Shown here piece by piece: positions 6,474 to 14,515 of a DNA stretch of 64,000 bases. The notes under the pieces are model-generated. The model saw only the letters and a list, made by a program, of their open reading frames with translations. It made no database searches and was not told the DNA's origin. The translations under genes were made by a program, and so were the position numbers. Where the stretch lies: assembly GCA_014380365.1 (NCBI GenBank), contig JACMJZ010000025.1, forward strand, positions 413,222 to 477,221, in the 5' to 3' direction. Source of the DNA: Pyrinomonadaceae bacterium. GTDB taxonomy: Bacteria; Acidobacteriota; Blastocatellia; Pyrinomonadales; Pyrinomonadaceae. Positions within the stretch are counted from its first letter, which is position 1; each line of letters begins with the position of its first letter.

Positions 6474-7037
6474 TTAAGAATGAGTCGAGGTTTTTAACCG
6501 ATACTGATGTTGGTGCGATCTGGCACTTCCTAACGAAGAGATAGCAAATCCCAGCAAGCTGAAAATTGCCACCAGAGCTAAGGCGTCAAACCAACTGGCA
6601 CCGATGAACGTATTCGACAACCAAGTGAGTCCGGCAAGACCCGTGTTCGTTCGTATCTGACTCGTAAATTTCCACCAGTGGTAAACGGCGTATGCAATCC
6701 CCGCGAAAAACAGAACTGCCGAGAAACCTTGATGCTTTTCTCGTAAAATCCAGAGGGCGGCGGTTGCCGTTACGAGCAAGATTGATATGACGAACTGAGG
6801 GCTTTCCGCAACGTTCCAATCGACGCTGACGATGCTTGATGTTCCAATTCGCGCCCAAATCAAATCCCACAAGAACCAGCCCGCATACACTGCCGAAGCG
6901 ACTGTTGTGATTACTTTGAGGATTAGGCTGCCGTTAGTGCCGTTGCGGCTCGCTTTGAGTTGGTCCAAGCGTCTTTGGATCACACCCGCGATCTCAACGT
7001 ACCGACGACCATTTGCTGTGGTCTTGATCTTGGCCAT
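6474..7037 (-). CDS. Hypothetical multi-pass membrane protein
   Basis: A 187-residue protein with a basic N-terminus (MAKIKTTANGRRYVEIAG) and about four hydrophobic helices near residues 38-60, 80-97, 103-121 and 150-168. GGAGGT lies 10 bases before the ATG, a strong ribosome site. No family recognised. It faces the HExxH protein tail to tail, so the two are not in one operon. Confidence 0.7.
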   Translation of the reverse strand: MAKIKTTANGRRYVEIAGVIQRRLDQLKASRNGTNGSLILKVITTVASAVYAGWFLWDLIWARIGTSSIVSVDWNVAESPQFVISILLVTATAALWILREKHQGFSAVLFFAGIAYAVYHWWKFTSQIRTNTGLAGLTWLSNTFIGASWFDALALVAIFSLLGFAISSLGSARSHQHQYRLKTSTHS

Positions 7038-7910
7038 GGGGAAATTACCTCCGAAAAAAGAATTACGAGGACAACTGCCTCTCAGTTCGCTTAAAAAGCA
7101 AGCGGAGTGCCGTTAAGAGACAAAGCCTCGCTGTTGGGCCAAATACAGTGAAATGGCCCCAATTTGCCATAAAATGTTCGGTCGGGGAGTTATGGGTTAG
7201 TGCTTTCAGTACGTTATTGGATGCCCGACGATCTGAAAAACTTCACGACCGGAAAGTCCGGTCAGAAATCCCGTGGAAGACCGGTCTGACTAACCAATTT
7301 CTGCCAATGTGAATTGTGAAGCTTGCGTAGGGACCAGCAAGGATAACCCCTACAAAAGCTACATGATTCACGGTGGAAACACAACGGTAAAAAGTTACGA
7401 GCGTCCAGCAAAACTGCTAGTTTATAGTCCGGTCAACCGCGCCTGTCAATAGCCTTGTGATGAAAATCCTTAAGAAAACCTTAAAAAGACACCATAACAG
7501 AACATTATGACGTGAATTACGGCGATTTGTGGCAAAAAGCCGCAACTTCTCCCGTGAAGTCCAAGTCCAGCCCGCCCCGGCACCGCCCTCCGGGCCGGCG
7601 CGACACCCTCTCTCAACGAAGTGCCTCAGATGAAATCCGGTAGATGTGAGATCGAAAACTTTGACGCGCTCACCTCCGCCGGAAATCCCGACAACATTGA
7701 GGGTCTGGACGGGGCCGCGCCACCATTTTTTGTCTGATGAAGTGACGGGCAGCTTGCCTGAGAAGACCAGAGAGCGCGCCTGCCCAAAAAGTCCGGCTGG
7801 AAAATCAGTCTGCCCAAAAAGTCAGCTCGGAAACCGACTTATTAGGCAAAGCCTGACCTCTGGGCTTTGCCTAATAAGTCGATTTCGGAAGCGACTTTTG
7901 GGCAGACTGA
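7038..7910. other. Intergenic region with palindromes at right edge of accessory segment
   Basis: No convincing gene. It includes a small hairpin near 7243-7260 (GACCGGA/TCCGGTC), GC-rich inverted stretches near 7574-7600, and from 7755 on a cluster of TGCCYAANAAGTC motifs in both orientations. Confidence 0.55.
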
Positions 7911-7924
7911 TTACTTTTTGGGCA
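7781..7924. repeat. Large nested palindrome of TGCCYAANAAGTC motifs
   Basis: Motif copies lie at 7781-7793, 7811-7823 and 7868-7880 on the plus strand and at 7836-7848, 7893-7904 and 7913-7924 on the minus strand. At the centre, 7836-7853 and 7863-7880 are perfect 18-bp arms with a 9-base loop. The outer copies make the whole block an imperfect inverted repeat of about 145 bases. Its right end overlaps the last codons of the membrane protein gene at 7911. Confidence 0.8.
7836..7863 (-). repeat. Right copy of 28-bp inverted repeat flanking the accessory segment
   Basis: Matches 915-942 in inverted orientation at 27 of 28 positions. It forms the left arm and loop of the central hairpin of the 7781-7924 palindrome. 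Confidence 0.8.
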
Positions 7925-8354
7925 GCATGTTTAGGAGCGCAGTAAAAAGCGAGGTTACTTCCGACATCGCATCGTGAAAGAAGCTGGGTGCCAGCCCATA
8001 GCGATCAAGGCCAAAAAGAAAAGTTAACCAGAACAGGATCGCCCATAGTGATTCGGCAATGAATCGACCTAACCCATGAATCGGAGGTTCGGCGTTGTCT
8101 CGATCGGTATCCGTTCTTCTTTCAGCGAGTATCGAGTCGAGTATGAACCGGAAGCCATCCGCATAAAACGACATTGCAAGTCGTAGCTGTCGGGCATAGA
8201 CCTGAGGGGTCGTTTGAGACAAAACACTCAAAACTATGCCACTAGAAAATACGGCAATTGATCTGGCAAGTAGCGGAATCCACAATAAAAACGCGACTAC
8301 AGCCCAAATTACCAGGGTCAAAACCAATACAACTCGTTCGATTAGCCAAACCAT
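7911..8354 (-). CDS. Hypothetical membrane protein
   Basis: A 147-residue protein with two adjoining hydrophobic helices at about residues 5-45 (VLVLTLVIWAVVAFLLWIPLL) and another near 100-116 (ESLWAILFWLTFLFGL). The middle is polar. No known family. Its last codons (LPKK, stop) are written in one copy of the TGCCYAANAAGTC repeat, so the original C-terminus may have been replaced when the repeat arrived. No clear ribosome site before the ATG. Confidence 0.55.
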   Translation of the reverse strand: MVWLIERVVLVLTLVIWAVVAFLLWIPLLARSIAVFSSGIVLSVLSQTTPQVYARQLRLAMSFYADGFRFILDSILAERRTDTDRDNAEPPIHGLGRFIAESLWAILFWLTFLFGLDRYGLAPSFFHDAMSEVTSLFTALLNMLPKK

Positions 8355-8463
8355 AATCGTGGACTATGAGACGCGACACGCGAGGGCCGTCAAGCTGCTA
8401 AAGTGGAAAGAGGTAGAACCCTGGCCTTATATCACTTAAGCAACCATAAATAAAGGGCGTCAC

Positions 8464-8541
8464 TTGACCTCTGACCTCCTGACCTCTGAGAGGTCAGAGG
8501 TCGGGGGTCAAGAGGTCCCTGACGCAGACGTCAGGGGCCCC
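8464..8541. repeat. Nested TGACCTCT palindromes
   Basis: TGACCTCT occurs several times in both orientations, with a perfect 17-base palindrome at 8480-8496 that extends on both sides with bulges. A second hairpin (CCCTGAC/GTCAGGG) follows at about 8517-8537. The block lies just downstream of the SMP-30-like gene, where it could also terminate transcription. Confidence 0.6.
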
Positions 8542-8578
8542 AGGATGCGATGTCTAGGAAGCGGTGCTCACCTTGCGG

Positions 8579-9667
8579 CTAAGGCTGGGGGAGGCGGTAG
8601 CGGCCGACGGTGCTTTCGCCGATGCTGCCGAAGTAGAGTGCCCCGTCGCGTTCTACGGCGTTCGCGATTTGGGCGTAGCAATCGGGTGAGCCGTTCTGAA
8701 GATTGTCTGTAACCTGGCCGTTTAGATCCAAGCCCACTACGAAGCTATAACGCTTTGGAGCGGGCTGAAGAAACTTCGGCAAACGCATCACCACTTTTCT
8801 GAGGAATGGACGCGGGAGGAGTCTGTCGAGAGTCTTGTCGCGTGGGGTGACGAGGGCCAGCCAAAACTTTCCTTTGCCGTTGGAAGTGATGCCGTCGGGA
8901 AATCCGGGAAGGTTGTCGATAAAGATTTCCGACTGGCCCGCTTTGGGACCACTCAACCAAACCCGGTGCACGCGGTATGCCGCCGTCTCAACCACGAGCG
9001 CGAACGATTGATCCGGACTAACGGCCACACCGTTTGCAAAACTGAGTTCTCCTAACAACGTGCGCGTAGTTTTTGTTTTTGGATCGTAGGCGAGGAAGCG
9101 TCCGTTGCCGCGGTGCTCCATCAGGTCTGCTTTGTAATTCGTGAGCGGGAATTTGTAAGACGCATCGGTGAAGTAGATCGTCCCGTCGGCTGCGATGTCG
9201 AGGTCATTGGTGCAGCCAAACGCCACGCCATCCGCCGACGTGGTTAAGACAGAGACGGAGCCATCGCGAGCAATGGATAGCAATCCTTTGATGGCGTCAG
9301 CGACGATCAAATTGCCAGTCGAGTCGAAGACCAGACCCAGCGGGCGGCCGTGAGTGTCGGAAAAGTTGGCCCAGTGTCCGTCGGTCCCTTCCAGACGCAT
9401 GATGCGACCATCGTCCAGGCCTGTGTAGACGCGATTCTCGGCATCGAGCGCTACGTCTTCCGGAGCAAATCCTTTCGCCGCTGGAACTATCCCAAGTCGC
9501 TCGACGCTAGCCAGCTTTGAGTTTTGTTCATATGGTCCGCTCAGAGGCGGCGCGGGCGGTGGTGTCCATGCCTGCGGTGAAATCGGCACGGGCCAAAGGA
9601 GAAGATAGAGAACAGTCAGCAAGATTACGGCTGCCAGGAAAAGAAAGAAGCGTTTGGCTCTGATCAT
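8579..9667 (-). CDS. SMP-30/strictosidine-synthase-like beta-propeller, membrane anchored
   Basis: A 362-residue product from the ATG at 9667; the frame stays open 30 codons upstream without a good start. An N-terminal hydrophobic helix (FFLFLAAVILLTVLYLLLWP) anchors or exports it. The remainder has the six-bladed propeller pattern of gluconolactonase/strictosidine-synthase-like proteins: APEDVALDAENRVYTG, NDLDIAADGTIYFTD, FANGVAVSPD and FPDGITSNGKGKFWLAL. Relatives hydrolyse lactones or phosphotriesters, but the substrate here is unknown. It is last in a minus-strand run with the selenoprotein-B-like and DUF4149 genes. Confidence 0.8.
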   Translation of the reverse strand: MIRAKRFFLFLAAVILLTVLYLLLWPVPISPQAWTPPPAPPLSGPYEQNSKLASVERLGIVPAAKGFAPEDVALDAENRVYTGLDDGRIMRLEGTDGHWANFSDTHGRPLGLVFDSTGNLIVADAIKGLLSIARDGSVSVLTTSADGVAFGCTNDLDIAADGTIYFTDASYKFPLTNYKADLMEHRGNGRFLAYDPKTKTTRTLLGELSFANGVAVSPDQSFALVVETAAYRVHRVWLSGPKAGQSEIFIDNLPGFPDGITSNGKGKFWLALVTPRDKTLDRLLPRPFLRKVVMRLPKFLQPAPKRYSFVVGLDLNGQVTDNLQNGSPDCYAQIANAVERDGALYFGSIGESTVGRYRLPQP

Positions 9668-9719
9668 TCGCCTGCCGTTTCGCGGAAAGGGTTTATACGC
9701 CCGACGGTTTCGAAGGTTT

Positions 9720-10535
9720 CTATCTCTCCCCACGGGCTTTCTCCACCTGACTCTCAAGTGCGACCGTCAACTTGCGGATGCCTGGCTGATCCATGGGTTC
9801 GATCAACCGCAGCGACTCGTCGAGCACGCGCCTTTGATGCTCCGGCCAGTTTGGAAGTCCGGCAACGCTGCCCAACTCACCGGCGTAAAGCGCAGCGCGA
9901 GGCGGCCGCACGCTCTCGACAACCTCCTTGTCCACGACCAGAGTCATCGAGGTAATACCCGCCGACTCCAACGATCGCGCTAAGAGCGAAACCGACTGAT
10001 GGCAAAGCCTTGACGCGGGAATCAGCAGAGCCGCCTGCACTTCATAAGTTTGGACCCTCTCAACGATGCGTGGCGCAGTCTCTTCGGTGAAACGTGCGGC
10101 GTCAGGAATAAAGCCGGAGAAACTCCAAAACACCGAGTTAAGCTGGCCTATGATTCCATTGCTTTCAAACTCAAAAAGACGCCACAGCGGCAAAAGTGAA
10201 TTGATGTCGGCATGAACGGCTGCCGGGTCGTAACCTCGCGCCGCAAAACGCAAATCCTCGGGATCGATCCGAGAAGGTATCTCGCGATAACTCAGGTCGC
10301 CGCCAGGTGCCGTCGTGTCGAAGGGGTCGGTGCCGTCAAGGTAGCCGCCAGCAGAAGAGATAACCGCGAGATTCATCATCGGCAAAGCGCAACGAGCCGG
10401 GGAAAAAGGCGCGCGCTTGTTTTTGACAAAAGGATAGGAGTCGCCGACATCGTTGTTTCCAATGGTGGCGCCGTGGGCGTTGTGCCAATCTGCGTAACGC
10501 TTACGCCACTCCTCGATGTTCTCAAAAATTTCCAC
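9720..10535 (-). CDS. Glycine/sarcosine/betaine reductase selenoprotein B-family protein (Cys form)
   Basis: A 271-residue protein from a GTG at 10535 preceded by AGGAAGG at good spacing; longer readings of the frame run into the neighbouring gene. The segment SYREIPSRIDPEDLRFAARGYD and a later VFWSFSGFIPDAARFTEETAPRI are typical of the GrdB-related family. PASRLCHQS holds a Cys (C178) where true GrdB enzymes have a redox residue, so it is a non-selenium member. Whether it reduces an amine is unknown. It begins 11 bases after the DUF4149 gene ends, in the same operon. Confidence 0.75.
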   Translation of the reverse strand: MEIFENIEEWRKRYADWHNAHGATIGNNDVGDSYPFVKNKRAPFSPARCALPMMNLAVISSAGGYLDGTDPFDTTAPGGDLSYREIPSRIDPEDLRFAARGYDPAAVHADINSLLPLWRLFEFESNGIIGQLNSVFWSFSGFIPDAARFTEETAPRIVERVQTYEVQAALLIPASRLCHQSVSLLARSLESAGITSMTLVVDKEVVESVRPPRAALYAGELGSVAGLPNWPEHQRRVLDESLRLIEPMDQPGIRKLTVALESQVEKARGER

Positions 10536-10546
10536 TTCGAACCTTC

Positions 10547-11044
10547 CTATGCACGTCCTGGTAGAGCGCGCTTCGACATTACAATAAAAGCTATTAAGGC
10601 GGCGATCATCGCAACGGAAAGCGCGGTGACAGAATAACCGTGCAACGCGGCGAACGCTATCCGGCCTGCATCTTCGGGTGGAACTTGATCGATCGGCACA
10701 TGGAACGCTGCTCGCAGTCCGCGCATCCGTGCAGCGATCACCCATTCTCCAACCGCAGTTGCAACAGCCATGATCGCCAGCAGAATGATTTGTAAACTGA
10801 ATGTGCGTCGCGGCAGCGTATCCTTCAGTGCAAACGTGGTGACGAGCACCAGCATGCTGACGATAACCCCGGTGAGATTAATGACTGAAAGCGTGTGGCT
10901 TACTAAAGCGCCGGCAATCTCGCTTTGATTAGGCAGGTCAAACGTCCGTAAGACGCGAAAGGCCCCAGGCGCGACGGTCGCACTGAAGAAAACTGCGGCG
11001 CCTAGCCAGGAAGCCAACAGCAACAGTCGAATATTATTGAGCAT
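10547..11044 (-). CDS. DUF4149 membrane protein
   Basis: A 165-residue protein with four hydrophobic helices, near residues 5-27, 50-72, 82-102 and 135-157. The opening RLLLLASWLGAAVFFSATVAPGAF matches DUF4149/TMEM205-like proteins, which have no known biochemical function. It is the first gene of a three-gene minus-strand run. The short dispersed repeats at 11060-11187 lie upstream of it. Confidence 0.75.
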   Translation of the reverse strand: MLNNIRLLLLASWLGAAVFFSATVAPGAFRVLRTFDLPNQSEIAGALVSHTLSVINLTGVIVSMLVLVTTFALKDTLPRRTFSLQIILLAIMAVATAVGEWVIAARMRGLRAAFHVPIDQVPPEDAGRIAFAALHGYSVTALSVAMIAALIAFIVMSKRALPGRA

Positions 11045-11059
11045 GGCAGTTAAGACGCT

Positions 11060-11187
11060 CAGTCAGGAAGGGGGCTTGCCCCCGCAGCAGGTGGCGGGGC
11101 ACCACCCCCATTCCCAAGCCGGAAGTTCAGAGTAAAACGTTTACGGCGCTCGTGCGGAGGATGCAAGCTAAAGCTTATACTGTGAAC
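11060..11187. repeat. REP-like intergenic palindromes
   Basis: A CAGTCAGGAAGGGGGCTTGCCCCC element (recurring at 51934, 52042 and 56630) is followed by a GCAAGCTAAAGCTTATACT element related to those at 25715 and 51028. No gene is present between the DUF4149 and DUF309 genes. Confidence 0.6.
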
Positions 11188-11231
11188 TCCTATACTTCCT
11201 GTTCCGTGTACCTCCTAGAGACTCCCCGAGG

Positions 11232-11687
11232 CTAATCGTACTCGTCAATCTCAGGCAGTAGTCTAATTCTGGGAACCTGAAAACTCGGCGGCGTTAACTC
11301 TCGCGGGTCAGCGACACTCCATAACCACGACAGCGCTCGGTCGAGTTGCGCCTGGTAGTCGACTAGGTCGAGCGACATAAAAACGTTGGTGCCCAACCGG
11401 GCAAACTTTTCCTTGGCTCTTGAGTACATCTGGCGCGCGGCGCCCGGCCGTCCGATTTCCAAATGATGAAAAGCCACGGCCGATTGAATCATCGCTTGCA
11501 GGAACAGTTTTTCCTGCTGGCCCACCTCGCCCATCCAACGATCTTCCCAGGCGTCGTGCGCCGCGTGAAACTCGCCGGCATTGTACAGGTCAATGCCCGC
11601 CATGTATTCGACCGGATACGCTGCGATGTGGGCATCGGTGTAGGGCGGCTGCCGATTCTCGACTAATTCATTATCTTGCGTATACAT
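11232..11687 (-). CDS. DUF309 domain protein
   Basis: A 151-residue protein from the ATG at 11687. Residues about 28-90 (AGIDLYNAGEFHAAHDAWEDRWM followed by FLQAMIQSAVAFHHLEIGRPGAARQMYSRAKEKF) are the DUF309 all-helical domain with its conserved FHAAHDxWE motif. Family members resemble a TPR-like hairpin bundle; function unknown. It ends a minus-strand run that starts with the flavoprotein gene, which finishes 14 bases before this one begins. Confidence 0.85.
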   Translation of the reverse strand: MYTQDNELVENRQPPYTDAHIAAYPVEYMAGIDLYNAGEFHAAHDAWEDRWMGEVGQQEKLFLQAMIQSAVAFHHLEIGRPGAARQMYSRAKEKFARLGTNVFMSLDLVDYQAQLDRALSWLWSVADPRELTPPSFQVPRIRLLPEIDEYD

Positions 11688-11700
11688 CAAACACTTTTCA

Positions 11701-12612
11701 TCAAGAATTCAAGCGCTTCGCGATCACCTTGGCTGACGTGGCGCCTGAACCGGTTGCGCCGCTGATTGTGGGCGCAAGCCGATTCGACACGTCGCCGATG
11801 GCAAACACATTTGCCAGATTAGTTTCATGCAGGCTGGTCACTGTAATGTAACCTTCGCTGTCCAAACTCAGCTGGTCACGGAAGAGTTCGGTGTTTGGTT
11901 CAACTCCGATTCGAATCGCGACACCCTGGACCGCCATTTGAAAAGGCTTGAGCGCGTCTTTGCGAAGTATTTCAACCGCTTCGACTGCATCCTGGCCGAG
12001 GATCCTGGTGACTACGGATTCGGGGAAGACAGTGATGCAATGCACCGCTTGCAGCTGCGCGACAAAGGTCGGTCGCGCCTTCAAAGCCCTTCGCCTGTGG
12101 ACGAGAGTCACGGTCGGACAAACGTCTGCCAGCAAAAGTGCGTTTTCAGCCGCGGCATCCCCGCCGCCGATGACGCAGACATCCTTGCCGGCAAACTGTT
12201 CGCGATCTCTGCTCGGCGATTCAATGATACCGCGACCAGCAAACTCTTTTTCACCGGGAATGCCGAGCTGGCGCCGGCGCACCCCGGTGGCGATAATCAT
12301 CGAGATTGACTGCAACTCCTCCCCGCTTGCCAGGCGAATTCGCTTTGCTTTCAAGTCAACGCTCACGATTTCGACGCCGGTCCACAGATCGAAGTCGGCT
12401 TCACTGACGCGTTCCGCAAAGCCCTCAAAAAACTCGCGGCCGTTATTTGCCGAGACGCCGGGATAGTTCGCTACCGGTCCGTGGATGGAATGGAGTTGTC
12501 CGCCAGGAGACTCCGCTTGTTCGAGCACAAGAGCGTCAAGGCCAAGCTCATCGCACCAAAGGGCTGCTGACAGTCCTGCCGGCCCCGCGCCAATGATTAC
12601 GACGTCATGCAT
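11701..12612 (-). CDS. Thioredoxin-reductase-like flavoprotein lacking the CxxC motif
   Basis: A 303-residue protein from the ATG at 12612; an upstream TTG would place extra codons inside a dispersed repeat. GAGPAG near the N-terminus binds FAD, VCVIGGGDAAAEN binds NAD(P)H, and FAIGDV near the end closes the FAD site, giving a full TrxB architecture. Where TrxB has CATC, just before the NADPH motif, this protein reads ESPSRDR. It therefore cannot reduce thioredoxin by the classical route. A ferredoxin/flavodoxin-NADP reductase or another NAD(P)H-dependent role is more likely; a 2Fe-2S ferredoxin gene is 1.9 kb away. Confidence 0.8.
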   Translation of the reverse strand: MHDVVIIGAGPAGLSAALWCDELGLDALVLEQAESPGGQLHSIHGPVANYPGVSANNGREFFEGFAERVSEADFDLWTGVEIVSVDLKAKRIRLASGEELQSISMIIATGVRRRQLGIPGEKEFAGRGIIESPSRDREQFAGKDVCVIGGGDAAAENALLLADVCPTVTLVHRRRALKARPTFVAQLQAVHCITVFPESVVTRILGQDAVEAVEILRKDALKPFQMAVQGVAIRIGVEPNTELFRDQLSLDSEGYITVTSLHETNLANVFAIGDVSNRLAPTISGATGSGATSAKVIAKRLNS

Positions 12613-12632
12613 TGAAGATTTGTAGTTTAGGC

Positions 12633-12688
12633 TGTCCGACAAACTTCAGTTTGTCGCAGCACAACGAGAAGCTAAAGCTCGTCGGACA
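12633..12688. repeat. Dispersed 56-base palindromic repeat, copy 1
   Basis: TGTCCGAC and GTCGGACA ends enclose a second palindrome (AAACTTCAGTTT). The same layout is at 57224-57279, so this is a repeat family. Confidence 0.75.
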
Positions 12689-12700
12689 TCAAACTGATCC

Positions 12701-13690
12701 TTATCCAGCGCTGAAAAGCCTGGCGACTTCGTCCGGCCTTAACCTCGAAGCAGCAAGTGTTCCATCGACGCTGAGAAACTTAATCGCCGAAGTCATTTCA
12801 CTATTGTCTAACTTCCACAGTCCTTCGCGTCCACTTTCCAGTTGATTAATCTCAGTCAGGAGCTGTGAAAAATCACGGCGACGGATGCGTGGACGTACCA
12901 CCGTCTCCGCCCAGGAATAGTAGGGATAATCAATTCGATAAGCCCAACCGTGTTGCATTGGAGTCGTGATTAGGAAGAGCTGGCCTTTGGCATAACGCGA
13001 GATTGCAGTGTACGGCGCCGCATGGCGCGTTGGGTTGAATCCACTCGAACTAAACACCTCCGGCGCCAGCGTCACTAGCGACAGGCCAGCGTCGGGAAAC
13101 TCTGTGACTTTGGAAGCGCCGCGCTCGAAACTCTCGATGGCGAGAGCAATTCGCTCCCACGCGCCCCGCCACAGCGACTCATACTCGTCCGTCCTGGTCA
13201 GCAGCCGTTCCACTTCGGGCAACACTAACTCGTATGCTCGGGCGTCGTCCGGGACATCTTCACCGGCCAGGCGACAGGCCAAAGGTGAGGCGGATTCTTC
13301 TCCTGGAGTTGGTTGATCCGAGCCTTGAATCGCGATGCTCGCCCGCACCGCGTTCTCGTTTGTGAACTCGGAAAAGTCGCCAGCTTCCGCCGCCGGAATC
13401 AGCTTATCGCGCAATTCAAGTGCGCGATCTCCGGCGAGGACGGTCCAAACAGAAAGCACCCCATCGGTATCGAAATGGTTGTTGGTAACGAGTTCAATAC
13501 CCTGTGTGAGTTCATTCCTGTTTGGAGCAGCGACAAGATTCAGAGCAATCTCGGTGGACGTATCGGCCTTCAACTCGGCAGGGGTCTGGTTTCCTTCCCA
13601 GTGTGAAAAGTGGACCGCGTTGTCGACAGTCCCATCAACAGAAAGCTTGGGAACGTCGTCTAGCCCGGAATGATAAAACTCAAACCGCAT
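12701..13690 (-). CDS. Conserved hypothetical protein with HFDTDG motif (DUF6687-like)
   Basis: A 329-residue soluble protein. I recognise no enzyme family with certainty; its pattern resembles an uncharacterised family (DUF6687). VTNNHFDTDGVLSVWTVL near residues 68-85 looks like the metal-binding HxDxDG signature of DHH-type phosphoesterases, which is suggestive only. GAGGG before the ATG is the ribosome site. The gene lies upstream of, and in the same direction as, the flavoprotein gene, separated by a dispersed repeat. Confidence 0.6.
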   Translation of the reverse strand: MRFEFYHSGLDDVPKLSVDGTVDNAVHFSHWEGNQTPAELKADTSTEIALNLVAAPNRNELTQGIELVTNNHFDTDGVLSVWTVLAGDRALELRDKLIPAAEAGDFSEFTNENAVRASIAIQGSDQPTPGEESASPLACRLAGEDVPDDARAYELVLPEVERLLTRTDEYESLWRGAWERIALAIESFERGASKVTEFPDAGLSLVTLAPEVFSSSGFNPTRHAAPYTAISRYAKGQLFLITTPMQHGWAYRIDYPYYSWAETVVRPRIRRRDFSQLLTEINQLESGREGLWKLDNSEMTSAIKFLSVDGTLAASRLRPDEVARLFSAG

Positions 13691-14093
13691 GAAAGGCCCT
13701 CGTTAAATAGAAAGCGTCGGGATACGAGCGTGAGTTTACTGGAGCTCGCATAAAATGAGAAACAGTTAACCGATTGGAGTATGGCTTGGAGTACCGTCTT
13801 CCAGTTAGCTGGAAGCGCAGCCGCTGGGAGCGCAGGCATCCTGCCCGCAATGAGCGCGTCAGCGCGAACCGGCTGAACTTTTCCCTCGACTGGGGAAAAC
13901 GTTTCGCGAGCTGCGCTCGCGTTTGCAGGCTGGACCTGCGCTCCCAGCCGCGGGTTTTTGTTCCTGTAAGGCCCGCCTGAAAACGGCACTCAGAACATGG
14001 CAATTCAGTTCAACGAAGACACTTGTCGGTCTGGGGGCACGCGGATAGAATGCGTGAACCCCCAATTAGAAGCTGTTCGCCAACGGAGGATTA
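13691..14093. other. Intergenic region with nested inverted repeats
   Basis: Perfect 14-bp arms at 13823-13836 and 13935-13948 (GCTGGGAGCGCAGG and its complement) enclose further palindromes. The arm sequence belongs to the family also found at 15392, 21297 and 58933. No gene seen. Confidence 0.65.
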
Positions 14094-14438
14094 ATGGATC
14101 AAGCAACCAGTCAGGCTATGCCGGAAATTACTGCCACTGAACTCAAACAGCGTCTGGATAACGGCGAGGACATTCAGCTCATCGACGTGCGGGAAGCTGA
14201 CGAAGTCGCGATTGCGACGATTCCAAACGCGGTTCATATCCCGCTTGGCCAGGTTATGTCACGCGCTTCGGAGATCGATCCTACCCGCGAGACCGTCATC
14301 CACTGCAAGATGGGTGGCCGCAGCGCCAAAGCAATCGAAGCGCTTAAGCGTTCCGGCTTCGCTGGCAACCTTATCAATCTCAAAGGCGGCATCACCGCGT
14401 GGTCGAACGAAGTGGATCCTTCTGTGCCGAAGTATTAG
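14094..14438 (+). CDS. Rhodanese-domain sulfurtransferase
   Basis: A 114-residue single-domain rhodanese. The active-site loop HCKMGGRS has C71 as the persulfide-forming cysteine, and IDVREADEVAIATIPNAVHIPL is the conserved central strand. It resembles the C-terminal domain of MoeB/ThiF-linked rhodaneses and GlpE, which move sulfane sulfur between donors and thiols. GGAGG four bases before the ATG is a strong ribosome site. It stands alone, converging on the ferredoxin gene. Confidence 0.9.
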   Translation: MDQATSQAMPEITATELKQRLDNGEDIQLIDVREADEVAIATIPNAVHIPLGQVMSRASEIDPTRETVIHCKMGGRSAKAIEALKRSGFAGNLINLKGGITAWSNEVDPSVPKY

Positions 14439-14441
14439 GTA

Positions 14442-14515
14442 TGACAGGCATTCCTGCCTGTCCTTCCTGGCTGCTTTGACAATTCAGACAGACAGGAATG
14501 TCTGTCCTACTTTGT
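14442..14515. repeat. GACAGGCATTCCTGCCTGTC-type palindromes
   Basis: Two imperfect palindromes in inverted relation lie between the convergent rhodanese and ferredoxin genes, where they may also terminate both. Related copies lie at 35171-35195, 50933-50956 and 51103-51126. Confidence 0.65.

Noticed and set aside
7646..7945. 99-codon open frame on the plus strand
   Set aside because: It runs through the TGCCYAANAAGTC repeat cluster and has repeat-derived composition.
9720..10745. Longer start for the selenoprotein-B-like gene
   Set aside because: The upstream part overlaps the DUF4149 gene and has shadow-frame composition; GTG at 10535 has the ribosome site.
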